A stretch of DNA of 14,620 nt, taken from NCBI GenBank assembly GCA_937934385.1, contig CALGZV010000089.1:1-14620 (forward strand). The letters are read 5' to 3'. This document shows, one piece after another, positions 1-5,819 of this stretch (position 1 is its first letter; each line of letters starts with the position of its first letter). The stretch comes from an uncultured Clostridia bacterium (GTDB taxonomy: Bacteria > Bacillota > Clostridia > Oscillospirales > CAG-272). The notes under the pieces were generated by a model. It was not told where the DNA came from and did no database searches. It worked only from the letters and a program-made list of their open reading frames with translations. Both the position numbers and the translations under genes were made by a program.

Positions 1-13
1 CAACTGCAATGCC

Positions 14-42
14 ATTATATCCCTTCCCATCTCATCTGTCAA
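14..42 (-). promoter_or_regulatory. Consensus sigma-70-type promoter pointing leftward
   Basis: Read on the minus strand, TTGACA (37-42) is followed after exactly 17 bases by TATAAT (14-19), a perfect consensus housekeeping promoter. Its transcript would run out of the left edge of the window into an unseen gene. The insertion sequence starts about 31 bases upstream of the -35 box, so any upstream operator or activator site of this promoter would now be separated from it by the element. The match is seen directly; promoter activity is inferred. Confidence 0.7.
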
Positions 43-73
43 TACCCTTCATCCATTTTTTCCGAAAAAAAGA

Positions 74-98
74 GGTTCAATCATTTTTCTTGTGGGAT
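74..98 (+). repeat. Left terminal inverted repeat of the insertion sequence
   Basis: The repeat begins GGTTCAATCAT and ends TTGTGGGAT. The reverse complement of 1508-1532 begins GGGTCAATCAT and ends with the same TTGTGGGAT. The two copies differ at the third base and in a five-base block in the middle (TTTTC against AAAAG). This defines the left boundary of the element. Confidence 0.85.
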
Positions 99-173
99 TG
101 AAGTGAAGTAAGGTATGCGGAGCAGCCGCCATGCTGGTATACTTTTTGTAGCAATCAGCACGGGAGGTTGCGC

Positions 174-1529
174 ATGCAGTACATTCATTTGCCCTCTGGG
201 CTAACAGGATTTCGTAACTCCAAGACCACCATAGAGGTGGCCCGGTCAGGCCGAGAGGTCTGCCTGCTGCATGGAGAGCTGGAACGGGACGAGGGTCCTT
301 TCTGCCCTGAGTGCGGACAAAAAATGCACATCCACGGGAGCAGAAATGCCATGCTCCGTCACCTGTGCTTTGGCTCCCGCCTTAGTGCGGTCAGCTTTGA
401 GAAGCGGCGATATCGCTGCCCTTGCTGCGGTCATACGGAGATGGAGCACGTCCCTTTTAAGGCGGACAGCCATAACATCACCCGCGAGCTGTTGCAATTC
501 ACAAGGGACCTTCTGACTTACGGGTTTACCAACAAGGAGGTGTCTGAATTGACTGGCCTCGGTAAAAACACGGTGAAAGAGATTGACCTGCAACGTCTCA
601 AGGACAAGTACACGGTGGACGGTAAAACCCTCATAAAGCCTGAGAAACAGGCCCATTTCCTCGGCGTGGACGAGTTCAAGCTGCACAACGGCTACAAGTA
701 CGCATCCCTCATCATCGACATGGAGAGTGGGCATATTCTGTGGCTCTCACACGGCAAGCGCAAACGCACGGTCTATGACTTCATAGACCATGTAGGTGAG
801 GCATGGATGGACGGCGTGGAGGCCGTTGCCTGTGACATGAACTCGGACTTTCAGGAAGCCTTTGAGGAACGCTGCCCCCATATCCAGCCTGTCTTTGACT
901 ACTTCCACATCGTCAAGAATTTCAACGAAAAGGTTGTTGGTGCCATCCGTAAGGACGAGCAGCGGCGCCTTGCTGCCGAAGGGAACACAAGGGCTGCTGC
1001 CGCCCTAAAGAAAACCAAGTATATTCTCACATCGTCCAAAGATACCCTGCGCCGCAAGGACGAGGAAGCCGCTGAGGGCAAGGTCATCTCCCGTGGTGGA
1101 GAACTATTCCCCCAACCTGTTGTTGTCCGCAAATCCGGTTATGTCCAGCGGTACGAGGAACTTATCCGGGAAAACCAGCTTTTCTTTACCCTGGACATCA
1201 TCAAGGACAAGTTGGCAAGTGCCTACAAGCAGACGAACGAGGCGGCCATGGCGGAGGAAATATCCGACATCATGGACATCTGCGCCGTTACGCAGAACAA
1301 GCACTTGCTCTGGTTCCGTCGTATTCTGGACGAGCATTTTGAGGGCATTATTGCCCATGCTACTTTCAACATCTCCGCTGGCAGAATTGAAGGAATTAAC
1401 AACAAAATCAAGACCCTACGCCGTAAGGGTTACGGCTATCCTGACGATGACTACTTCTTCCTAAAGCTGTTTGATATTAGCCGGAAACCCTACATCAGGA
1501 ATCCTTCATCCCACAACTTTTATGATTGA
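174..1529 (+). CDS. ISL3-family transposase (451 aa)
   Basis: Catalyses movement of the surrounding insertion sequence. The N-terminus has a zinc-finger-like Cys pair array (CPEC near residue 44, CPCC near residue 83), followed by a helix-turn-helix-like stretch (FTNKEVSELTGLGKNTV, about residues 118-134) and the DDE catalytic domain typical of the ISL3 transposase family. Candidate catalytic acids are D166 (FLGVDEFKL), D221 (AVACDMNSDF) and E406 (GRIEGINNK). The length is normal for the family. The start was set at the ATG at 174 because GGGAGG (162-167) lies six bases upstream; a TTG two codons earlier overlaps this ribosome binding site too closely. The last residues (HNFYD) and stop lie in the right inverted repeat. 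It appears intact. Its codon use and base composition differ from the AT-rich cassette downstream. Confidence 0.92.
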   Translation: MQYIHLPSGLTGFRNSKTTIEVARSGREVCLLHGELERDEGPFCPECGQKMHIHGSRNAMLRHLCFGSRLSAVSFEKRRYRCPCCGHTEMEHVPFKADSHNITRELLQFTRDLLTYGFTNKEVSELTGLGKNTVKEIDLQRLKDKYTVDGKTLIKPEKQAHFLGVDEFKLHNGYKYASLIIDMESGHILWLSHGKRKRTVYDFIDHVGEAWMDGVEAVACDMNSDFQEAFEERCPHIQPVFDYFHIVKNFNEKVVGAIRKDEQRRLAAEGNTRAAAALKKTKYILTSSKDTLRRKDEEAAEGKVISRGGELFPQPVVVRKSGYVQRYEELIRENQLFFTLDIIKDKLASAYKQTNEAAMAEEISDIMDICAVTQNKHLLWFRRILDEHFEGIIAHATFNISAGRIEGINNKIKTLRRKGYGYPDDDYFFLKLFDISRKPYIRNPSSHNFYD

Positions 1530-1532
1530 CCC
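1508..1532 (-). repeat. Right terminal inverted repeat of the insertion sequence
   Basis: This is the inverted partner of 74-98. The outermost bases on the plus strand are GATTGACCC. The transposase stop codon (1527-1529) lies inside the repeat, so gene end and element end coincide within three bases. Confidence 0.85.
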
Positions 1533-1644
1533 AAATTTTTTTGTTTTTTGATAAAAAATGTAGTAATTTAAAATAAAATACGTATTGTATTATAGATATA
1601 AAAAATCTTATAGTTTTTATAAAAATATTCGATTTAATATTTTT

Positions 1645-1681
1645 CAGGAATCCCCTTAATAGCAACAGGACATCCCCTTAA
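1645..1681 (+). repeat. Two-copy direct repeat with about 21-base period
   Basis: CAGGAATCCCCTTAA (1645-1659) recurs as CAGGACATCCCCTTAA (1666-1681), so the copies sit on the same face of the helix two turns apart. It could be a site for a dimeric regulator or a relic of a larger repeat. No nearby gene in the window explains it. Confidence 0.45.
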
Positions 1682-1725
1682 CGTTTATTACTTAATAATT
1701 GTCAGTATAAAATGTGAGGTTTGTT

Positions 1726-1857
1726 ATGAAGAACTGTTTTCCCAAGGTGTGTATATTCTTTAATGAAATATCAGAATCAAATGGTATAGTTAGCTTTGCC
1801 ATAGGTATTACTATGTCTAAATTAAATTTGTATGTAAAAAGCGCATTGCTTGCCTGA
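1726..1857 (+). CDS. Possible small protein (43 aa), doubtful
   Basis: A short reading frame starts MKNCFPKVCIFF and ends KSALLA. A TGAGG motif (1714-1718) lies seven bases before its ATG. Its last codons and stop overlap the terminator at 1836-1881, so a transcript through it would end right after translation. It has two Cys and a hydrophobic centre and no family I recognise. It could be a leader peptide, the remnant of a gene broken near the insertion sequence, or chance. A 74-codon minus-strand frame over the same bases is no better supported. Confidence 0.22.
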   Translation: MKNCFPKVCIFFNEISESNGIVSFAIGITMSKLNLYVKSALLA

Positions 1858-1881
1858 TATAGGCTCGCTTTGCGCTTTTTT
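1836..1881. terminator. Strong bidirectional Rho-independent terminator
   Basis: The outer stem pairs AAAAAGCGCA (1836-1845) with TGCGCTTTTT (1871-1880), and an inner stem pairs GCCT (1852-1855) with AGGC (1861-1864). A T-run follows on the plus strand and the A-run gives one on the minus strand. It insulates the downstream peptide cassette from transcription coming out of the insertion sequence. It lies about 157 bases before the first cassette gene, so it could also be a conditional attenuator. Confidence 0.75.
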
Positions 1882-2037
1882 ATGTTACTTTGAATTACAT
1901 AAATCCGCGAGAACACGAAAATATAAAGCGTATTTATGATGTATTTATTTATGGCGGTGTAACACTTTAAGAATGATTCCTAATCGAATCGATATCTCAT
2001 CTAAAAAAAGAATAACTCTTTTCACATGGAGGTTTTT

Positions 2038-2295
2038 ATGAATTATTCAGATGTTCGCATTACGATATTTGACTCTTTGGAGTCAGTAGGGATTTTACTG
2101 GATGATAATATCCGGAATGATGAAACAAAAGATATAAATCTTTCCGATCTGATTGAGGATTCGGTACAATGGATATCGCTAATTATAGAGCTTGAAACAG
2201 TATTGAACATGAGTTGGCCGGATGATCTGCTTACCATTAATAATTTTGATTCATTGAATGCTTTGACAACAACGGTTTGTGCACTGTTGTCTTGA
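2038..2295 (+). CDS. Acyl-carrier-like protein of a peptide maturation cassette (85 aa)
   Basis: A small acidic protein with the helical pattern of acyl/peptidyl carrier proteins. The candidate 4'-phosphopantetheine attachment site is Ser42 in EDSVQWISLIIELE, which matches the carrier-protein DSL/DSV motif at the start of helix II, with the usual following motif (hydrophobic-x-x-E-L-E). Start: the ATG at 2038 is preceded by GGAGG (2028-2032) five bases away; the earlier ATG at 2026 overlaps that site. Carrier-related proteins of this kind are known companions of the clostridial CcpM/Clo7bot radical SAM peptide systems; this assignment is from memory of the family. No ketosynthase, adenylation or CoA-ligase gene lies nearby, so whatever loads it must be encoded elsewhere. 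It is the first gene of the cassette and would hand an acyl group to an enzyme acting on the peptide (inference). Confidence 0.75.
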   Translation: MNYSDVRITIFDSLESVGILLDDNIRNDETKDINLSDLIEDSVQWISLIIELETVLNMSWPDDLLTINNFDSLNALTTTVCALLS

Positions 2296-2376
2296 TAGAA
2301 AAAGAACGGTTATATGAAAACATTAAATTAAAACTGCATGGAAAGGAAGCCTTTAATATACAAAGGCGCGGAAATC

Positions 2377-3723
2377 ATGATGTTTAAGCCTTCAAAATTT
2401 AACTATATAACTTATAATGATAATTCTGAGCTTCTTATGTATAACGCAGCGATCGGTTCATCAAGTTTTTGTAAAGTTTTAAAAGAACAGACTCCGGAAA
2501 TTCGCGGACTATTATCTGAAAAGATTATTACTATTACCGATGAAAACAAGAATACTGTTCAAAAACTTATGGAAAAAGGAATGATTGTAAGTGAAGAACG
2601 TGACGAAGATGTGTTTTGTTATTCTTCTTATTTAAAAGCTGTAAACAATAATTATCTGCATTTAACGATTAATCCTACCGATAAATGCAACTTTAAATGC
2701 ATATATTGTTACGAAAATAACAAAAACGGCAACATGAGTGAAGAAACACAAAGTGATATTATTTCTTTTGTAAGAAAAGAAATTCATAAATATGAAGGTT
2801 TGCGAATTTCATGGTTTGGCGGAGAGCCTTTATTGCAAATGGAGATTATTGATCGTTTATCAACTGAATTTATCAGTATCTGTAGTCGTCTTAAAAGAAG
2901 TTATATGGCAACTATAACAACAAACGGATACTTGCTGACGAAAAATGTTTTTGAACGTTTGTTAAAACTCAAAGTTGTTCATTTTCAGATAACAATGGAT
3001 GGTACCAAAGAAACACACGATAGGCAGAGACCATTGCTTAACGGCTCCGGAACATTTGATAAGGTTTTTGATAATCTTCAAAATATAAAAAATTATTGCT
3101 CTCACTCGCTATATAATATAAGCCTCAGAACTAATTTTACAAAAAGTCTTTTTCCGTATATAGATGATTATTTCAAACTTTTAGAAGACAATTTCATGGA
3201 CAGTAATCATTTCGATGTTTTGATTCGAATTGCCGGGGATTGGGGAGGAGAAAGGGTAGGTTTAATAAAAGAAAATCTGCTTGATGATAAATACTATATA
3301 AGAAAAATTATTACTTTAATGCAGAAATATAAGCTTAAATTTGATCTGATGAAGGACATGTTTAATCCGGGAAGAAATTTCTGTTACGCAGCACAAATCA
3401 ACAGTTATTCGATCAATGCAAAAGGTGAAATTTCAAAATGCACAACAGATTTAGATAATAATCCTTTTGCAAAAATCGGTTACATAAGTAAAAAAGGAAT
3501 GCAAATAAACAGAGATCAAGAGTTAAAATGGCTGATAAAATATTCTGATACATGCAGCTGCTTTTTTAAACCAGTTTGTATGGGAATTAAATGCCCTAAG
3601 GCTGTTCTTACAGACAAATACATTGAAAATAATAGTAATGCTTGCCCCTTTGAAAAACAGTATATAGATGAACTTTTTATCATGTTTGATAAGACAGGAC
3701 TATTTTTGGTAATTGATGTATAA
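2377..3723 (+). CDS. ccpM: Radical SAM/SPASM peptide maturase, CcpM-like (448 aa)
   Basis: A radical S-adenosylmethionine enzyme expected to modify the small peptide encoded just downstream. The first 90 or so residues look like an N-terminal peptide-recognition region (FNYIT, LLMYNAAIG, MIVSEERDED). The [4Fe-4S]-SAM motif is C104-x3-C108-x2-C111 (CNFKCIYCY), with WFGGEP at about 146-151. The C-terminal SPASM-type domain has many Cys: C336, C355, C393, C395, C401, C406 and C423, enough for two auxiliary clusters. Start: ATG-ATG at 2377/2380 is preferred over the ATG at 2338, because the shorter start begins MMFKPSKF as I recall for relatives and AAAGG (2362-2366) lies upstream; 2338 has no ribosome binding site. 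Gene order and the adjoining carrier-like protein fit the family named Cys-rich peptide radical SAM maturase CcpM. The bond it makes (thioether or other) cannot be read from the sequence. Confidence 0.85.
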   Translation: MMFKPSKFNYITYNDNSELLMYNAAIGSSSFCKVLKEQTPEIRGLLSEKIITITDENKNTVQKLMEKGMIVSEERDEDVFCYSSYLKAVNNNYLHLTINPTDKCNFKCIYCYENNKNGNMSEETQSDIISFVRKEIHKYEGLRISWFGGEPLLQMEIIDRLSTEFISICSRLKRSYMATITTNGYLLTKNVFERLLKLKVVHFQITMDGTKETHDRQRPLLNGSGTFDKVFDNLQNIKNYCSHSLYNISLRTNFTKSLFPYIDDYFKLLEDNFMDSNHFDVLIRIAGDWGGERVGLIKENLLDDKYYIRKIITLMQKYKLKFDLMKDMFNPGRNFCYAAQINSYSINAKGEISKCTTDLDNNPFAKIGYISKKGMQINRDQELKWLIKYSDTCSCFFKPVCMGIKCPKAVLTDKYIENNSNACPFEKQYIDELFIMFDKTGLFLVIDV

Positions 3724-3728
3724 ATTTT

Positions 3729-3760
3729 AAAATATCATAATTTTGTGATATTTTGATTTT
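3729..3760 (+). terminator. AT-rich hairpin between maturase and peptide gene
   Basis: AAAATATCA (3729-3737) pairs perfectly with TGATATTTT (3746-3754) around an eight-base loop, followed by GATTTTTAT. The weak AT stem suggests a partial terminator or an mRNA-processing boundary rather than a full stop, since no clear promoter lies in the short gap before the peptide gene. Confidence 0.5.
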
Positions 3761-3792
3761 TATAAATATTTACATAGAAGGGAGGATAAAAA

Positions 3793-3888
3793 ATGAAAAA
3801 GCTCGTTAAAAAACAGAAGGTTCAGAATAAAAAGATCCGTCTGTATAGTGGAGAAGGAAGCATAACAATTAACGTATATTGCTATTAA
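3793..3888 (+). CDS. Candidate RiPP precursor peptide (31 aa)
   Basis: A 31-codon gene starting MKKLVKKQ and ending ITINVYCY. It has one of the best ribosome binding sites in the window, GGAGG (3781-3785) in AGGGAGGATAAAAA, and it sits between its probable maturase and exporter. The first 16 residues are strongly basic (Lys/Arg-rich, no acidic residue), and the rest is short, with a Gly-Glu-Gly turn then beta-branched and aromatic residues, one Cys (C30) and three Tyr (18, 29, 31). Short basic N-termini beginning MKK/MKY are, as I recall, usual in Clo7bot-type peptides, but those are Cys-rich and this has one Cys near the end. The leader/core boundary is probably near the SGEGS turn (inference). 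The product's activity is unknown: antibiotic, signal or other. It is too short for most gene finders. Confidence 0.78.
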   Translation: MKKLVKKQKVQNKKIRLYSGEGSITINVYCY

Positions 3889-3895
3889 TACGTTA
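3870..3895 (+). other. Hairpin across the stop codon of the peptide gene
   Basis: TAACGTAT (3870-3877) and ATACGTTA (3888-3895) are perfect inverted copies around a ten-base loop holding the last codons and most of the stop. It might slow termination or protect the message. It is short and could be chance. Confidence 0.3.
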
Positions 3896-3918
3896 TTGTA
3901 TGAACTTCGTTTTTTATT

Positions 3919-3954
3919 AAGTAGTAAATGGAAGTTTTCTTCCATTTACTACTT
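3919..3954 (+). terminator. Perfect 16-bp hairpin after the peptide gene
   Basis: AAGTAGTAAATGGAAG (3919-3934) pairs without mismatch with CTTCCATTTACTACTT (3939-3954) around a TTTT loop. The sequence after it (ACTCTTGTTTTCTT) is only partly T-rich, so it is probably a leaky terminator or RNA-stabilising stem. In RiPP operons this position commonly lets the peptide message accumulate above that of the downstream exporter and protease genes; that role is inferred here. Confidence 0.7.
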
Positions 3955-3988
3955 ACTCTTGTTTTCTTAATATAAGGAAAGGCAGATT

Positions 3989-5773
3989 ATGAATAAAAAT
4001 AATTTTTATTATAAAATAAGTGAAACTGCTAAGAATTTTGCATTTATAATAACCTTTGTTGCAAAATTATACCCGTCATATTTTATTGCAAAAATAATTT
4101 CAATTTTAGTTAATACAATAAACCCCTTTATTTTTATTATCTTTCCTAAATTTATTATTGATGCAATTGTAGAAGGAACTGGAATAGATATAGTTTTTAA
4201 ATATATTTTTATTATGTGCGGATGTTTACTTGTAACGACATCAGTTAATTTATATTTAGATACTTATATGAATAAGTATTCGGGTTTATTACAGTTTAAA
4301 ATTGTACGTTTTGTAAACGAAAAAATAATGGATTTAAACTATGAAGACCTCGAAAATCCAGAAATATTAAATCTTTTTGAAAAAGGAAAGAGCGGCTTTG
4401 GCATTGAAACAATTTTCGGCCAATTTGTTTCAATTGCTTCCTCTATTTTATCTTTGTTTGGGTATATTACCATTTTACTTACTTTTAACTGGATGATGCT
4501 AATTATTGTCTTATTAGTTGTTGTCATCAATTTATTCTGCAATAGAATGAAACATAAATATTATTATCAAATGAGTGAGGAAGCCGCCCCACATAATAGA
4601 AGATTTGGCTATATAGGAACATTATTGTTTGATTTTAGTTATGCTAAAGAAATCAAAATAAATAACCTTAGCAGATTTATGCTTAATAAATATGATGATA
4701 TTATTAACTCATTTAAAAAAATATTTACAAAAGTTTATAACAAGCTTTTTATATATACTGGTATGACATCTATTGCATCCCTTCTTCAAACATTTTTTTT
4801 ATATTCTATCGTAGGTTATGCTGCAGTTAATAAAATCATAAGTATAGGCGATTTTTCTATGTATATTTCATCCATTTCTACAGTATCCGGTGTTATGATC
4901 GGAATTGTTACAAATATGCTTTCTATTAGTCAAAGTTTAAAATATACGCCTGATATGCGAACTTTTTTTGAACTCGAGCGAAAGATTGACAATGGCGGTT
5001 TAACTGAATTTGATCACAGCCATGTCAAAATCGAATTTGAAAATGTATCTTTCAAGTATCCCGGAACAGACAGGTATGTACTGCAAAATATAAGCTTTAC
5101 GGTTGATCATGGAGAAAAAATATCGATTGTCGGAAAAAACGGATCAGGAAAAACAACACTGATCAAACTCATTCTGAGGCTTTATGAGCCTACAGAAGGT
5201 CGGATTCTTTTAAACGGAAGAAATATATCAGAATACGATTACAAGGAATACCTTGAAATGTTTGCTCCTATCCTTCAGGATTATAAAGTCTTTGCTTTTA
5301 CACTCAAAGAAAACATTGTTTTTGACCGTGAATATGACGAAGAAAGGCTTATCAGGATATTAGAAGAAAGCGGTCTCGGTGATAAACTGAAAACACTTCC
5401 TGACGGAGTTATGACTCCGATCTATAAACAATTTGAAGAAAACGGTGTCGAGTTTTCCGGAGGCGAGAATCAGAAGGTTGCTATAGCACGGGCAATATAT
5501 AAGAATTCTCCCGTTATACTGCTTGATGAGCCGACAGCAAACCTTGATCCCATTGCGGAATTTGATATTTATTCGTTGATTTACAATATGTTGGAAAATA
5601 AAACATCATTTTTTATTTCTCATCGACTTGCCTCCTGTCGTTTTTGTAATAGAATCTTTATGATAGACGATGGAAGGCTTATAGGTGACGGAAACCATGA
5701 TGAACTGATGCAAAGCTGTTCGTTATATAACGAAATGTTTACAAAACAGGCTGAGTTTTATGTAAAACAATAA
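3989..5773 (+). CDS. ABC exporter, fused membrane and ATPase domains (594 aa)
   Basis: A half-size ABC exporter, presumably working as a homodimer in the cytoplasmic membrane to export the modified peptide. The N-terminal 320 residues hold hydrophobic segments at about 33-55, 70-92, 145-185 and 265-310. The C-terminal ATPase has Walker A (VGKNGSGKTT, about 381-390), the Q-loop (ILQDYKVF, Q430), the signature SGGEN (about 490), Walker B with the catalytic Glu (VILLDEPTANLDP, about 509-521) and the H-loop (ISHRLAS, H545). There is no N-terminal C39 peptidase domain, so leader removal must be done by another protein; the adjacent subtilase is the obvious candidate. Start ATG at 3989 has AAGGAAAGG (3974-3982) upstream. 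The membrane domain is much more AT-rich in codon use than the ATPase half. The transported substrate is inferred from position only. Confidence 0.9.
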   Translation: MNKNNFYYKISETAKNFAFIITFVAKLYPSYFIAKIISILVNTINPFIFIIFPKFIIDAIVEGTGIDIVFKYIFIMCGCLLVTTSVNLYLDTYMNKYSGLLQFKIVRFVNEKIMDLNYEDLENPEILNLFEKGKSGFGIETIFGQFVSIASSILSLFGYITILLTFNWMMLIIVLLVVVINLFCNRMKHKYYYQMSEEAAPHNRRFGYIGTLLFDFSYAKEIKINNLSRFMLNKYDDIINSFKKIFTKVYNKLFIYTGMTSIASLLQTFFLYSIVGYAAVNKIISIGDFSMYISSISTVSGVMIGIVTNMLSISQSLKYTPDMRTFFELERKIDNGGLTEFDHSHVKIEFENVSFKYPGTDRYVLQNISFTVDHGEKISIVGKNGSGKTTLIKLILRLYEPTEGRILLNGRNISEYDYKEYLEMFAPILQDYKVFAFTLKENIVFDREYDEERLIRILEESGLGDKLKTLPDGVMTPIYKQFEENGVEFSGGENQKVAIARAIYKNSPVILLDEPTANLDPIAEFDIYSLIYNMLENKTSFFISHRLASCRFCNRIFMIDDGRLIGDGNHDELMQSCSLYNEMFTKQAEFYVKQ

Positions 5774-5819
5774 TTAAAAAGAAAGGAATCCTTTTTATAC
5801 AACAAGGTCGGCTTTTTAT

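Larger units (their letters stand above)
74..1532 (+). mobile_element. Complete ISL3-family-like insertion sequence
   Basis: A 1.46-kb element carries one transposase gene bounded by imperfect 25-bp terminal inverted repeats (74-98 and 1508-1532). The right repeat covers the last codons and the stop of the transposase, so the element is very compact. It is visibly more GC-rich than the AT-rich DNA around it, which suggests a recent arrival. I could not find the 8-bp target duplication typical of ISL3 elements: the 8 bases outside each end differ (AAAAAAGA on the left, AAATTTTT on the right). The intact reading frame and ends suggest it could still be active. Confidence 0.85.
1533..2037. other. 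AT-rich intergenic region between insertion sequence and peptide cassette
   Basis: About 505 bases without a convincing gene. It holds a very AT-rich first 110 bases, a two-copy direct repeat (1645-1681), a doubtful 43-codon frame (1726-1857), a strong terminator (1836-1881) and the 5' leader of the peptide cassette. The cassette promoter must lie after the terminator, at about 1882-2000. I see no clean -35/-10 pair there: TATAAA at 1922-1927 is the best -10-like hexamer, and TTGAAT at 1890-1895 is 26 bases away, too far to pair with it. Confidence 0.6.

Noticed and set aside
246..734. 162-codon minus-strand frame inside the transposase
   Set aside because: It is a mirror of the GC-richer transposase coding strand, with no ribosome binding site and no recognisable protein.
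66..1540. 8-bp target site duplication of the insertion sequence
   Set aside because: The flanking 8-mers are both A/T-rich but not identical, so no duplication is claimed.
1692..1916. 74-codon minus-strand frame upstream of the cassette
   Set aside because: It runs through the strong terminator hairpin, has no convincing ribosome binding site and reads as AT-rich chance sequence.
3760..3945. 61-codon minus-strand frame opposite the peptide gene
   Set aside because: It crosses the 16-bp hairpin and covers the well-supported small plus-strand gene; low-complexity Leu/Phe/Ser content suggests a shadow.
3889..3988. Second precursor peptide after the first
   Set aside because: Tandem peptides occur in related systems, but this gap holds only the hairpin and the exporter's ribosome binding site; no ATG-led short frame with a site was found.
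5783..5795. Palindrome AAAGGAATCCTTT between exporter and protease genes
   Set aside because: With a one-base centre it cannot form a stable hairpin, and it most likely just contains a purine-rich ribosome-binding-like stretch.
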